Shown here in pieces: positions 1 to 9,167 of a stretch of DNA of 64,000 bases (position 1 is the stretch's first letter; each line of letters starts with the position of its first letter). A program made the translations under genes and the position numbers. Under the pieces are notes generated by a model that had not been told where the DNA came from, made no database searches, and saw only the letters and a program-made list of their open reading frames with translations. This DNA is from Aralia elata (Eukaryota > Streptophyta > Magnoliopsida > Apiales > Araliaceae), in assembly GCA_034770075.1 (NCBI GenBank), contig CM068377.1:50818271-50882270 (forward strand), read 5' to 3'.

Positions 1-361
1 ATAAGACAGCCCTCCGCAAACCGGTGAAAGTCAAGAATTGACGGCGCATGGAACCAACTGTGACCCTAGCACAGGGACCATCCAACGGCAAGCCGGTGAA
101 GCGAGCATACTCCTCAAGGGTGGGGGTCAGCTCTACTGTCCCAAACCTAAACACCTGACGGGCAGGGGCCCAATAGCTCAGAAGACCATCCACAAAGCCC
201 ACTGGCACCCGGAAGGTTAATAAGGACCAAGAATGTCCCAGAAGACCATCTACGATAACCCTATCTGCTGGCAGTAGACTGTCCAACCAGCGGAAGAGGC
301 TGCCAACCAACCCTGTGGAAGGAGTGGAATCCAAACGAACCACGGCATCTGAGGACGACAT
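1..361 (-). CDS. DUF7745-like protein, N-terminal part (runs off window)
   Basis: Reading the minus strand from an ATG at 361 gives an open frame of 120 codons that leaves the window without a stop. The start is Ser/Asp-rich. It is followed by a Leu/Trp-rich stretch and a block reading FGTVELTPTLEEYARF and then GLPLDG at about residues 76-97. The pattern of aromatic, Phe-Gly, Thr-(Leu/Ile)-Glu-Glu-Tyr is what I know from the plant DUF7745 / gag-like family, which is also related in style to mobile-domain proteins. It lies 214 bp downstream of, and in the same direction as, the mobile-domain gene at 575-2546. Both run antisense to the Tat-like LTR at 4404-6372. No stop or frameshift is visible. 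The family call is from memory of the motif; the C-terminal part is outside the window and the function is unknown. Confidence 0.55.
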   Translation of the reverse strand, partial: MSSSDAVVRLDSTPSTGLVGSLFRWLDSLLPADRVIVDGLLGHSWSLLTFRVPVGFVDGLLSYWAPARQVFRFGTVELTPTLEEYARFTGLPLDGPCARVTVGSMRRQFLTFTGLRRAVL

Positions 362-574
362 CTGTGAAAAAATAGTATCAAAAAAGACTGTACAGGGGTC
401 ATTCTCTACCCATAAATAAAAAGCATGCATCATACAGTTAATAATAAAGCAGGTGAACCCCATAAAGATGAAAAGAAACTGTGCGTAAATAAATAAATGA
501 GTTCAGTACATAGTGCATAAATGAAAAAGAAATCTAAGCAGGTGACGATACAAAAGGCCCTATCCTATCCTGGT
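362..574. other. Spacer between the two antisense genes
   Basis: This is AT-rich DNA with no reading frame of note. It would hold the 3' UTR of the mobile-domain gene and the promoter or 5' UTR of the DUF7745-like gene, unless the two share one transcript. I see no clear TATA box. Confidence 0.4.
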
Positions 575-2546
575 CTAAATAAAATCAGTATCATCTATGA
601 AAGCAGGATCCTCGAACTGATCCCCTGGAGTCGTCGAGCTCGGAGGACCAAAGTTCATATCAGGGATGTAGGGATGCGCTGTGGCATCAGATGAACTCGG
701 GCCTGCATCATAACCTGCACCATCAGGATCGTAGGTGTAAGCCTCCACCGGGGTCCGGCCCAACCCCCGAATAAACAGCGACAACTGGTCCACCTGACGT
801 GTCAATGTGGCAATCTGCTCAGCATGGGTAGGGGTCCGAACACAGGCAGCCCAATCGGTCATCGTAACCGAGCCTGGAACCATGTCTCCAAGAAAGAAAG
901 TGGCCCGAGTCTGGGGACCGATGGTACGAGGTATCCACCAAGTCCTGAAAGCCTCACTCGTACTGGGGCCTGTGGAAAGCATCCGACCATCCTCCCCGGC
1001 GAGCATGATCTCCGAGGGCTGAGAATCCAGCGGCCAAAAAGTAGTGAAAGAAAGGGAGTGCGGGATGCGGATCTCCCCAGTGACGCATCTGAATGCGCGC
1101 TCTCCCAGATACATCACCCAGCCTCCAACACTCTGCAAAGTGAGGCGACGGGTGGAAAGCTCGAACTCCGGGCCGGAAGGATGCCCGTCAGCAAACCCCA
1201 CAGTCAGATGATCGGAGAGGTAGGGGATCCAGACGACGTCGGCAGCCGTGATCAACTCCAGCTGAATACGACAATGTGCAAAGCTGCCCGACACGGGGAC
1301 CTCCTCCAGAGTACTGTGATGCCATCGCCGACCCCGAGGATAAGTGTCCGGGCCCAGAGTAGTGATAGGCCTCAGACATGGCAGCCGCTCGTAAGCCCAG
1401 AACTGTGAATAGAAACAAGGCAAGGCATGAGTCACTATCAAATACAGAAAAGAGATGAAAGGGAAAGAAATACAGTAAGAGAGAGGAGGAGGGGACTCAC
1501 CAACAGAAAGTGGTAGAAGCCGAGCCAGGCATCAGTCTGTCCCTCCGAGCGTAGGCGCATGCCGTGGAGGAAGTAGGCAAAGGTGAATGACCCCCAGTCA
1601 TAGTCACCGATGCGGTCCACGTCTCTGACCGCTCCTACGACGCTGAAAAGAATGGTGGAGGAGTTGTTCCCCAGAAAACAACCCCTCATGATGGTCAGGA
1701 ACAGGCGTCGTAGCAGAATGTCCCTGGTGCCCTGATCCGCGGGAATGGGCAGTGCGTACAGACCCCCAACAGCATCGACAGCCAAAGCGCCGGATCGAAT
1801 GCTACGGGCCTTAAAGACCCGATCCTCAGCAGTGAAGCTTATCAAAGCTCGAACCTCCACAGGAGTGATATCAAGATCCAAGGGGACGCGGGACCCGGTA
1901 AACTCAATGCCAGTAATGTACCTCCAGTCCCATGGGGTCAACACGACCTCGCAGTCGAGGAGATGAAGAGACTGCGTCTGGTGGAACCATCGCTCGGATA
2001 AAGCCCTCATGTAACCCCAGGGGCACTGGCGGGGGATGATAGTGAAGAAATGTCGGAAGCCCCAAGAGTCCACCATCGCCCGATAATCACTGTGCAGGGC
2101 CGCGTAAAGGGAATAGATGTTGAACCAGTTACCCCTCGGCTGGGTAAACTCGGGTACCTGGGGCAATCACCAAGGGGTCAATCCGGATAAAAGGAGAATG
2201 GAGAAATTGAGAGTGAAATCAGAATAGAGCTGAAATATACCTCGTTAGCCACGAGAGATGCTGAAGGGTGACGACTGAGATCCCGACCCAAAAGATCGGG
2301 TATCTGCACAGAGGCGCCAGAAGGAGCCTGATGAGTAGATGGAGCCGGTGTGCTGGAGGATGGCCCCTCTGCCGCGACCTCCGGAGGGACAGCCTCCTCA
2401 ACGTCCGGATGACCAGGACGAATAACAGCCTCCGTCAAACGACGAGCCTGACGGGTCCGAGGAGGAACAGGAGTGGGTGCAGCCCTACGACGGCGAACAC
2501 CCGAAGTCCGAGAGGCGGAGGAGCTACTGGGCGCATCACGATCCAT
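575..2546 (-). CDS. Plant mobile domain (PMD) protein, three exons, intact
   Basis: On the minus strand three exons join in phase 0: 2546-2241, 2157-1501 and 1402-575. The introns are GTATAT...CCCCAG and GTGAGT...TCACAG. The product is 596 residues with no internal stop. Residues 1-102 are Ser/Pro/Ala-rich with an Arg cluster. Residues 103-321 hold the mobile-domain core, with RWFHQTQSLHLLDCEVVLTPWDW and later DAWLGFYHFLL split here by the exon joint. Exon 3 starts FWAYERLPCLRP, a hallmark block of PMD (aminotransferase-like) proteins, then has a WWIPRT block and an acidic, Pro/Ser-rich tail. PMD proteins include Arabidopsis MAIN/MAIL1, and copies occur in Ty3 retrotransposons and MULEs. The gene lies between a Tat-like 3' LTR and the DUF7745-like gene and is antisense to the LTR. 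Its DNA is visibly GC-richer than its neighbours. Its role is unknown; being intact in a decayed locus is notable. Confidence 0.8.
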
Positions 2547-2651
2547 AGCTGGAATAGAACGGGCGAGAAAGAAGGTAAGTTTCCTTTTAAAATTTATGTA
2601 ATGAACATTCTAAATTTCTAGCCTCATCATATGATTAATGCAACATGATGC

Positions 2652-2656
<5 letters not shown>

Positions 2657-2688
<32 letters not shown>
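2657..2688. repeat. A(32) homopolymer
   Basis: This is an uninterrupted run of 32 A on the plus strand. On the minus strand it is a T run in the presumed 5' leader of the mobile-domain gene, 111 bp upstream of its ATG. Confidence 0.95.
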
Positions 2689-2690
<2 letters not shown>

Positions 2691-3156
2691 GGCAGAGTTC
2701 CGTTTGTAAATTGAACATCCCAGGCATAAGCCAAACGTGTTTTCCATCAATCAAAGCCTCAAACAGATTTAAATTGCATTCATATGTGTAATTACATCAT
2801 GTAATGCATGTTTCTCTCGCAGAAAAGGAGTAACAATATGTGGGACCGCCTCATGAACATAAAATAGGACTCACATAGTTGATACATAGCATGTATATAT
2901 GATGGTACATTACATAGCATTGTAAAGCATACATTTTATCTCTAAACATGCAAATAGTCAAATGTATAGCAAAACATTGACGAGATTGAAAAGTGACCGG
3001 TCAAAGTGTTACCTGTAGCGTGTAGATCAATCCTACCGGAACAGTTTTTGCAGGAAAGTTGAAAAATCGACGAAAAGCCCTTGCGAACAAGCAAAAATCG
3101 CGAGGAATATGTGTGAGTTGGAAGTTGAAAGTGACAGATCTGGAAGCGGGACGCCG

Positions 3157-3216
3157 CTTATAAGCCCGATCTTGGCCGCAGATGTATCTGCGGCTGGCCG
3201 CAGATCCATCTGCGGC
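3157..3216 (-). promoter_or_regulatory. Putative antisense promoter: two palindromes plus TATA
   Basis: Two perfect inverted repeats, GCCGCAGAT-N2-ATCTGCGGC, lie at 3197-3216 (spacer cc) and 3175-3194 (spacer gt). On the minus strand they are followed 12 bp later by a TATA-like TTATAA at 3158-3163, about 610 bp before the ATG of the mobile-domain gene. The same palindrome-then-TATA arrangement occurs in the LTR of this element at 4704-4864. I infer a promoter for the antisense genes; no transcript data are available here. Confidence 0.5.
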
Positions 3217-3289
3217 TGGCCTTGGTGGGCCCCACCTTGCTCCCTTGAAGCCATTTGACGTGTTGAAGTGAAAAGTTTACGCGAGGGGT

Positions 3290-4164
3290 GACCGGCGACG
3301 ATACCCGGCCCCGACAAAACGATCGACCGGCGACGATAACCGGCGATCACGAGATGGATGTCCGGCGACGATAACCGGCTCCGACAAGATAACCGACCGG
3401 CGACGATAACCGGGGGTTACGAGATGGGTGACCGGCGACGATACCCGGTCCCGACAAAACGAGTTCCTCGACCGGCGACGATAACCGGCGATCACGAGAT
3501 GTATGTCCGGCGACGATAACCGGCTCCGACAGATAACCGACCGGCGACGATAACCGGGGGTTACGAGATGGGTGACCGGCGACGATACCCGGCCCCGACA
3601 TGACGATCGACCGGCGACGATAACCGGCGATCACGAGATGGATGTCCGGCGACGATAACCGGCTCCGACAAAAATAACCTTCCGACCGGCGACGATAACC
3701 GGGGGTTACGAGATGGGTGACCGGCGACGATACCCAGCCCCGACATGACGATCGACCGGCGACGATAACCGGCGATCACGAGATGGATGTCCGGCGACGA
3801 TAACCGGCTCCGACAGATAACCAACCGGCGACGATAACCGGGGGTTACGAGATGGGTGACCGGCGACGATACCCGGCCCCGACAAAACGATCGACCGGCG
3901 ACGATAACCGGCGATCACGAGATGGATGTCCGGCGACGATAACCGGCTCCGACAAGATAACCGACCGGCGACGATAACCGGGGGTTACGAGATGGGTGAC
4001 CGGCGACGATACCCGGCCCCGACATGACAATCGACCGACGACGATAACCGGCGATCACGAGATGGATGTCCGGCGACGAAAAACCGGCCCCGACAAGATA
4101 ACCAACCGGCGACGATAACCGGGGGGTTACGCGATGGGTGACCGGCGACGATACCCGGCCCCGA
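3290..4164. repeat. Higher-order minisatellite, about 140-145 bp x 6
   Basis: A core of CCGGCGACGATAACCGG recurs every 33-38 bp. Four variant subunits form a higher-order unit, distinguished by what follows the core: gatcacgagatggatg, ctccgacaagataacc, gggttacgagatgggt and ccccgacaaaacgatc. The marker ttac of one subunit falls at 3417, 3561, 3706, 3845, 3985 and 4127, so units are 139-145 bp. Small indels shift frame between units, so the GYRRRS-like frames on the minus strand are not a protein. Tandem arrays between the extra ORFs and the 3' LTR are a known habit of Tat/Ogre elements. Confidence 0.92.
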
Positions 4165-4390
4165 ACGAGACGATAGATTGAAAGAGGGAACCCAAAGACT
4201 AACAAACACGGTCAAGGGGTTGATACATTGACACTATTACGAATGTCTTGCATGCATTACATCTTATGTTGCATCATAAGCTATATGTGTGGCATCATGT
4301 ATGTACTGTCATTCTTACGCACTGTCATTCATGCATCGAGTGTCTATTCTTTATCCTGTTCATTTCATTTATCATTTCATAAAACATGAT

Positions 4391-4403
4391 AAAGAGGGGC
4401 AGC
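4391..4403 (+). other. Polypurine tract of Tat-like element
   Basis: The sequence aaagaggggcagc directly precedes the LTR start TGTAGACACC. This is the expected place for the plus-strand primer of a retrotransposon oriented left to right. Confidence 0.6.
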
Positions 4404-6372
4404 TGTAGACACCCAAATTTTGCGTTTCCTTCTACTAACCATGACAGGAGGGCGAAATCGTCAATTGAACCGGCTTGCGGGAGCAAAGGAGCGGGCACAA
4501 GGGCGAACGCCCGGCACCGCCGCAATGTTTTGGGCAGCCCAAGTCGACGTGACAGCAGAGCCGTCCGAAGCAGGCACTTCCGAATGAGGTGACACGTCTC
4601 CCGGAAATTCCCGGACTGCAGAACACGAGCATGTCAGCGAAAACCGACGTTGCGGCACGGAAATCGAGGCGTGGCACGAAAATCGAGAAAGTCAAGCCCG
4701 CCAGCCGCGGATAGATCTGCGGCCAAGTGGGTGCGCCAGCACGGAAACCAGGAAATCAGCACTACCAGCTGAGTGCGATGGGAGGCGTGCCAGCTGGCCA
4801 GCCGCAGATCCATCTGCGGCCAGCCGCAGATAGATCTGCGGCTGGCTCTGGCCAGCCTATTTAAGCCCAGCTTCGGGCAGCATACAGGAGGTTGGAGAAT
4901 TTGAGGAAGAAGGAGAATACAGCAGCAGCCAACTCGGAAATTGAGGAAGAAATAGCATAAATTTTGCAATCAAATAGGAAGAAAAGAGAGAAAAAAGAGA
5001 GGAATAATTTTCTTTTGATTTGATTGTATCAAATAGATTCTTTCCTTCTATTCAAATACATCAAGTTCACATCCATTTGGATATCAATTGCAAGGTGAAA
5101 TCTTTTTTTGTGATATCAATTTCTATCATATCATTTGATCAAATTAGATGCAATTTTTCATGTAATTTATTGATTGAACAATGAATTAGGGATTATGAGT
5201 GAAGTTTCCATCGGAATAAAAACTCTTCCTAATAACCCGATGATATTCGTTCATTAATTTCTTTGTTTGTTTTAAGGTGTTATATTTGGTATCAATTCCT
5301 TTAAATCGTTATTTTAGGATGTCTTGGTATTGTTAGATTATCCGGGTTGGTTTATTTTCTTGTAATATCCGATTGTTTGTGTGTGGATACTTGGTTGTGA
5401 GCCTAGGAAAGCGACCCCGGGGTCCCAATCCGATGATGGACATATCTTGATGTAAGAAGTAGAAATGACGTAGTTTTCATTGTAAATATGTAATCGTTGG
5501 GCCTTAAAACGACGCTAAGGCGAGAATCGTGCTTAAGGCCCCGAAATAGTGAAATTTGTGATTGTTGGCGTTCGGGGACATTTTGATGGCTTACATGCCC
5601 ATGAATAGCCCCGACGCGTGTTTATGCTTGATTTGATTTATGATACGAAATTGATTTCAAAGCTAAATGAAGATTTTCATAAAATCAATCAAAGTAGGAT
5701 ATTAGAATCACGAGGTTAAAATTTGAGAAATGTTAATGAATGTCGATTCCTATCTAACGAGAAAGCTAAAGAAAGATCGTTTTCCAAAACATCACACAAA
5801 AATGATTTTATAAATAAAATGACGTTTTATTAAACCGTTGTATATAGGGTTAAAGAGATTCTAGAAATTGCCCATCATTTTATGAAAGCAACGTATAGAT
5901 CTCGATTCCTATTTAGACGAAGGTTTAAAACTCTTGTTTTGCCAAAACGACACTTAATGAAAATCTCATAGTTTTGGACAATTAAAATCAAACCTTTCTC
6001 ATAAAGAATAAAGCTTTCTCGTGTATACCGAAAAGACATTCCGAAGCGTTCTCAAATTAAAAGTACGATTTTCCCTAAAATCCAAATGACTCTTTCATAC
6101 AAATTCATCACAACATTCACATAGGTACCCACACACACACGTGCACTTACACACACACATTTCATGAATTAAAGGATAGGAAAGCATTGAGATTGCGGTA
6201 ACCGTGTTTCACGGAAGTCGAGGGATGCCTAACACCTTCCCCTCACTTAAACAAGCCCCCGAACTCTATGAATCTCGATTCGCAGACCAATTAATTCGGA
6301 GTCACACATGAGCCAGCGATTTATAAAAAACGAAAATTCGGATGAGTTGGTACATCCATTTCAAATATACCA
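4404..6372 (+). mobile_element. Tat-like Ty3 LTR (1969 bp)
   Basis: It starts TGTAGACACCC and ends ATACCA, giving TG...CA termini. A purine tract lies directly upstream and a primer-binding-site-like sequence 2 bp downstream. A TATA-like TATTTAA at 4858 follows an array of palindromes. The LTR start and the Arg-type primer site fit Tat/Ogre elements. With the upstream antisense genes and minisatellite it reads as the 3' LTR of that element. Reading frames inside it are chance. No second copy of the LTR is in the window, so the borders rest on the termini and the flanking primers only. Confidence 0.6.
4704..4864 (+). promoter_or_regulatory. LTR palindrome array and TATA box
   Basis: Inverted repeats GCCGC(A/G)GAT-N2-ATCTGCGGC sit at 4704-4723, 4801-4820 and 4823-4842 with spacers ag, cc and ag. 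TATTTAA at 4858-4864 follows the last palindrome by 16 bp. This is the likely U3 promoter of the LTR and uses the same palindrome as the antisense promoter at 3157-3216. Confidence 0.6.
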
Positions 6373-6374
6373 AC

Positions 6375-6386
6375 TGGCGACTCTGG
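6375..6386 (+). other. Primer binding site-like sequence (tRNA-Arg type)
   Basis: TGGCGACTCTGG begins 2 bp after the LTR end. Tat/Ogre elements typically carry TGGCGACTCTGC here, primed by tRNA-Arg. The match is good for 11 bases and then fades. Confidence 0.45.
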
Positions 6387-6524
6387 TTAATTGGCTCATC
6401 ATAAAAACGATCTTTCAAAACCCCGTCGACATCAATGCCGACCTTTTCCAAACGTCATCTAAATCAAAAGGCTAAAATTGGAAAAGACGAGAAAGCGAAA
6501 ACCCGGCGTCGACAATCATTTTTA
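6387..6524. other. No gene seen (leader remnant)
   Basis: This is about 140 bp with no recognisable domain. It is probably the start of the internal region after the primer site, cut short by the chromovirus remnant. Confidence 0.3.
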
Positions 6525-6995
6525 AGCGGGTTATGACATTCTCCCCCACCTAAGGTGTCCACGTCTAGTCGTTGCGGAAAGCCTTGATTTTATCTTCAAA
6601 TTCCCATAAAGTCTCCTTTAGCTCCCAACTAGCTTCACTCTTTGGCAGGCTTTTCCATTTCACCAAGTATTCATGACTTGGAGGGTGGTGCTTATTTCTT
6701 ATAATTTGATCCACCATGATGTACTCCGCCGCCTCTTTGTTAAAGGAAGTAGTAATAGCCAGTGGAGCACGAGTAGCTTTTTAGCGCGTAGGGTCTTCCT
6801 CACCCTAGAGAGAAGGCTTGAAACAACTTACGTGGAAGACGGGATGAAACTTAAGCTTGGGTGACAGCTCCACCCTATAAGATGCTTTGCCAACCTTGGC
6901 AAGTATAAGGAATGGTCCCTCGTGATGCCAAAGCAACCTCTTTTGCAGCCTAAGTAACCGCTTCTATTGCTCGACATTCAATTTCAAAAGTACTA
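6525..6995 (-). pseudogene. Chromovirus 3' end: integrase C-terminus and chromodomain
   Basis: Minus-strand translation gives an integrase tail (HEGPFLILAKVGKASYRVEL, then FHPVFHVSCFKPSL) at about 6930-6810. After a stop it gives EYIMVDQIIRNKHH and EYLVKWKSLPKSEASWEL, a chromodomain, ending at a stop near 6565. A purine tract ggtgggggagaa and an LTR start TGTCATAACCCGC follow at about 6553-6525. This order is typical of Ty3 chromoviruses. At least three in-frame stops show it is dead. The upstream pol region is absent; the copia LTR begins about 40 bp further right. Confidence 0.8.
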
Positions 6996-7034
6996 AGTGT
7001 TAATACTTGCATGATATTTTATTGTAGTATAATT

Positions 7035-8808
7035 TGAAAGTAGTATGTACACAAGCCAATCATATTTAATATGATGTAGCATATACTTTGTAATCTTATT
7101 CGGTTATTAAAGGCATTTTATATTTTTTACATAGTGCTGTTATATTAAATGTGATAAACCCATAGTTTTAAGCAATGTTTTTAGAATCATGATGGTGATC
7201 ATGCTAATGAGATCTAAATTCTAGATAGCTCACAAACTAAAATCGTTCCTAATCGTTGGATTACTAAAAAGGGGATTAGTGAATTCGGATAGATTAGTAC
7301 ATACGTTGCTTGCTCTTAAAAAGAGGATGATTGATCTCATAATCATTTGTGTGGAGACACTAAAGCAAGTATGTAGGTGCTTATTGGAGAATAAGTTCAC
7401 TGAACGTGGCTCGCTAAGGAATACCTAATGGAGTTTTACTCGCCTGTCAATAGGAATTCCTCTAGTGATAGTAGTACAAGTGATCCTTGGACTTGAGATC
7501 ATCATAGTATCTTGTGTATGATGAGTTATACTTTGACATGTCCCTTAAGACCTTTAGGGTATAACAAAGGGTATGATTGGGTATAATAAGTTGTACATGG
7601 AGATAGGTGAATGATCAACAAAGAATCTACCACGTCTAGTAAAAGATGTGAATGTCCTATGTGATTCGATAAATGACAACTCAGTAGTCCTTGGCCAAGG
7701 TAGAATGAAATTAGAAAAGAGTTTCTAATTTGCATTATTTAGAGTTGTACATTTGAGAATCGAAATACATATAATTAAATAAAATAAGACTTGACAGTAA
7801 TTCCATGTCTTATATTTAATTGGGACATTGTATGGTAGAAGGATTGAATTGTACGGTAACTATACACTGAAAGGTTCTTTTATGATTAATGTTGAAATAT
7901 ATATTATCTGGAAAGTCGTTGATCGCTAAAGGGGCTTACCCTTATTGTAGAATATATATTATTTATTTAAATGAATTAAATAGTTTAATTTATTTATTTA
8001 AATAAGATTAGAATTGTTCTAATTGATTTATTCACAACTGGTTTAATATGGAGAACCTAAAGAGTCACACCGCAAAAGGAAAATATTTATTTAAGAAGTA
8101 AATGGCATAATTATAATAATAAGTTAAGTATATTTAATTTAGTCTATGGAGATAGAATAAATTAAATAGCTTAATATTTATTATTTAATATTTTAGAAAT
8201 ATTAAATATAAATTAAGAAGAGGAGTCTTATTATTATTATTACTATTACTATTATTTAATTCCTAATAGGGATTGTGAATTAATTAATAGAAGTACTCTC
8301 ACATGAATTCCTAATTGGATTAGGAGTTTAATTTAATTAAAAGAGTTTAATTAGAATAGAAACCCTAATCCTAAATAGTTTAAGGAAGGGTTTTTCTACA
8401 TCTATAAATAAGAGAAGTCTTATCATAGATTAGGGTTACACACTCTTGCATAAGAATTGTGGAGAGTAATTACAATTTCTATAGAGATAGTAACTAGGGT
8501 TTTGCCAACACTCATCTTTTTGAACAAGTATTATTCTTTGGTGGATCACCTCTAGAGGCCAAACACTTGGATGCCTAACGTTGATCAAAGGAAGGAATTT
8601 AATCGGTGGAATTCAAGGAGAACGTGAAGGAATTGGAGGTGAACTTGTACCTGAGGAAGCTAGAATTCTACAAGGGTATAATTCTTATTCTCCATCTCTT
8701 TCGTTTAATTAATAATTGTGCATAAAGAAAGATCATGGTGATGGTTTGTATAAAATTTTAAAATTTGATTTTATCGCGCTTCTGCTTTATTTATGTAATT
8801 TGATTGCA
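7035..8808 (+). repeat. Copia 5' LTR
   Basis: It starts TGAAAGTAGTATG and ends TTGATTGCA. It matches 12673-14446 over its full length with scattered substitutions, a few percent by eye. A TATAAATA at 8403 is the likely promoter. Confidence 0.88.
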
Positions 8809-9167
8809 TGGAAGTGCTAGGTTGGACTTAACTTAAATAATTTTGATTCGGATGTGTCACACTTGATCAAAATAATCTAAGAGGCAAAATACAAGGAATT
8901 ACATAGTGATGTAATTGACAATAGTTGTCTACCTATTTATTTATATATAGTTTGTTGTGTCACACAAGGCTATATATATTTGAAATGAGATCCTTATTCT
9001 TACTAGCAAATCTTTAATTAGATTTTCCGAACTATATATATTGAGGGTAATATAGTTTGATGAAAAAGTGAGAGATACCAATTTAAAATAAAGACCTAAT
9101 TTATTTTGGTAATTAATTAAATGAATGTATGCTAAAATGTTGTCTATTTCACATGCAGAATTTAAAA

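Noticed and set aside
824..1408. Plus-strand open frame opposite the mobile-domain gene
   Set aside because: It is a shadow of exon 3 on the other strand with no family match.
3290..4164. CRISPR-like spaced repeats
   Set aside because: Spacers are themselves repeated in a four-part cycle and the context is a plant genome.
3033..4215. Overlapping minus-strand frames rich in GYRRRS and RLSSPV
   Set aside because: They arise from the minisatellite in all three phases, and unit indels shift the frame, so no single protein is kept.
4435..4969. Minus-strand frames in the Tat-like LTR
   Set aside because: They are short, overlapping and without domain features, within a GC-rich LTR.
8809..8830. 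Copia primer binding site
   Set aside because: The bases after the 5' LTR do not match the usual Met-tRNA site, so none was annotated.
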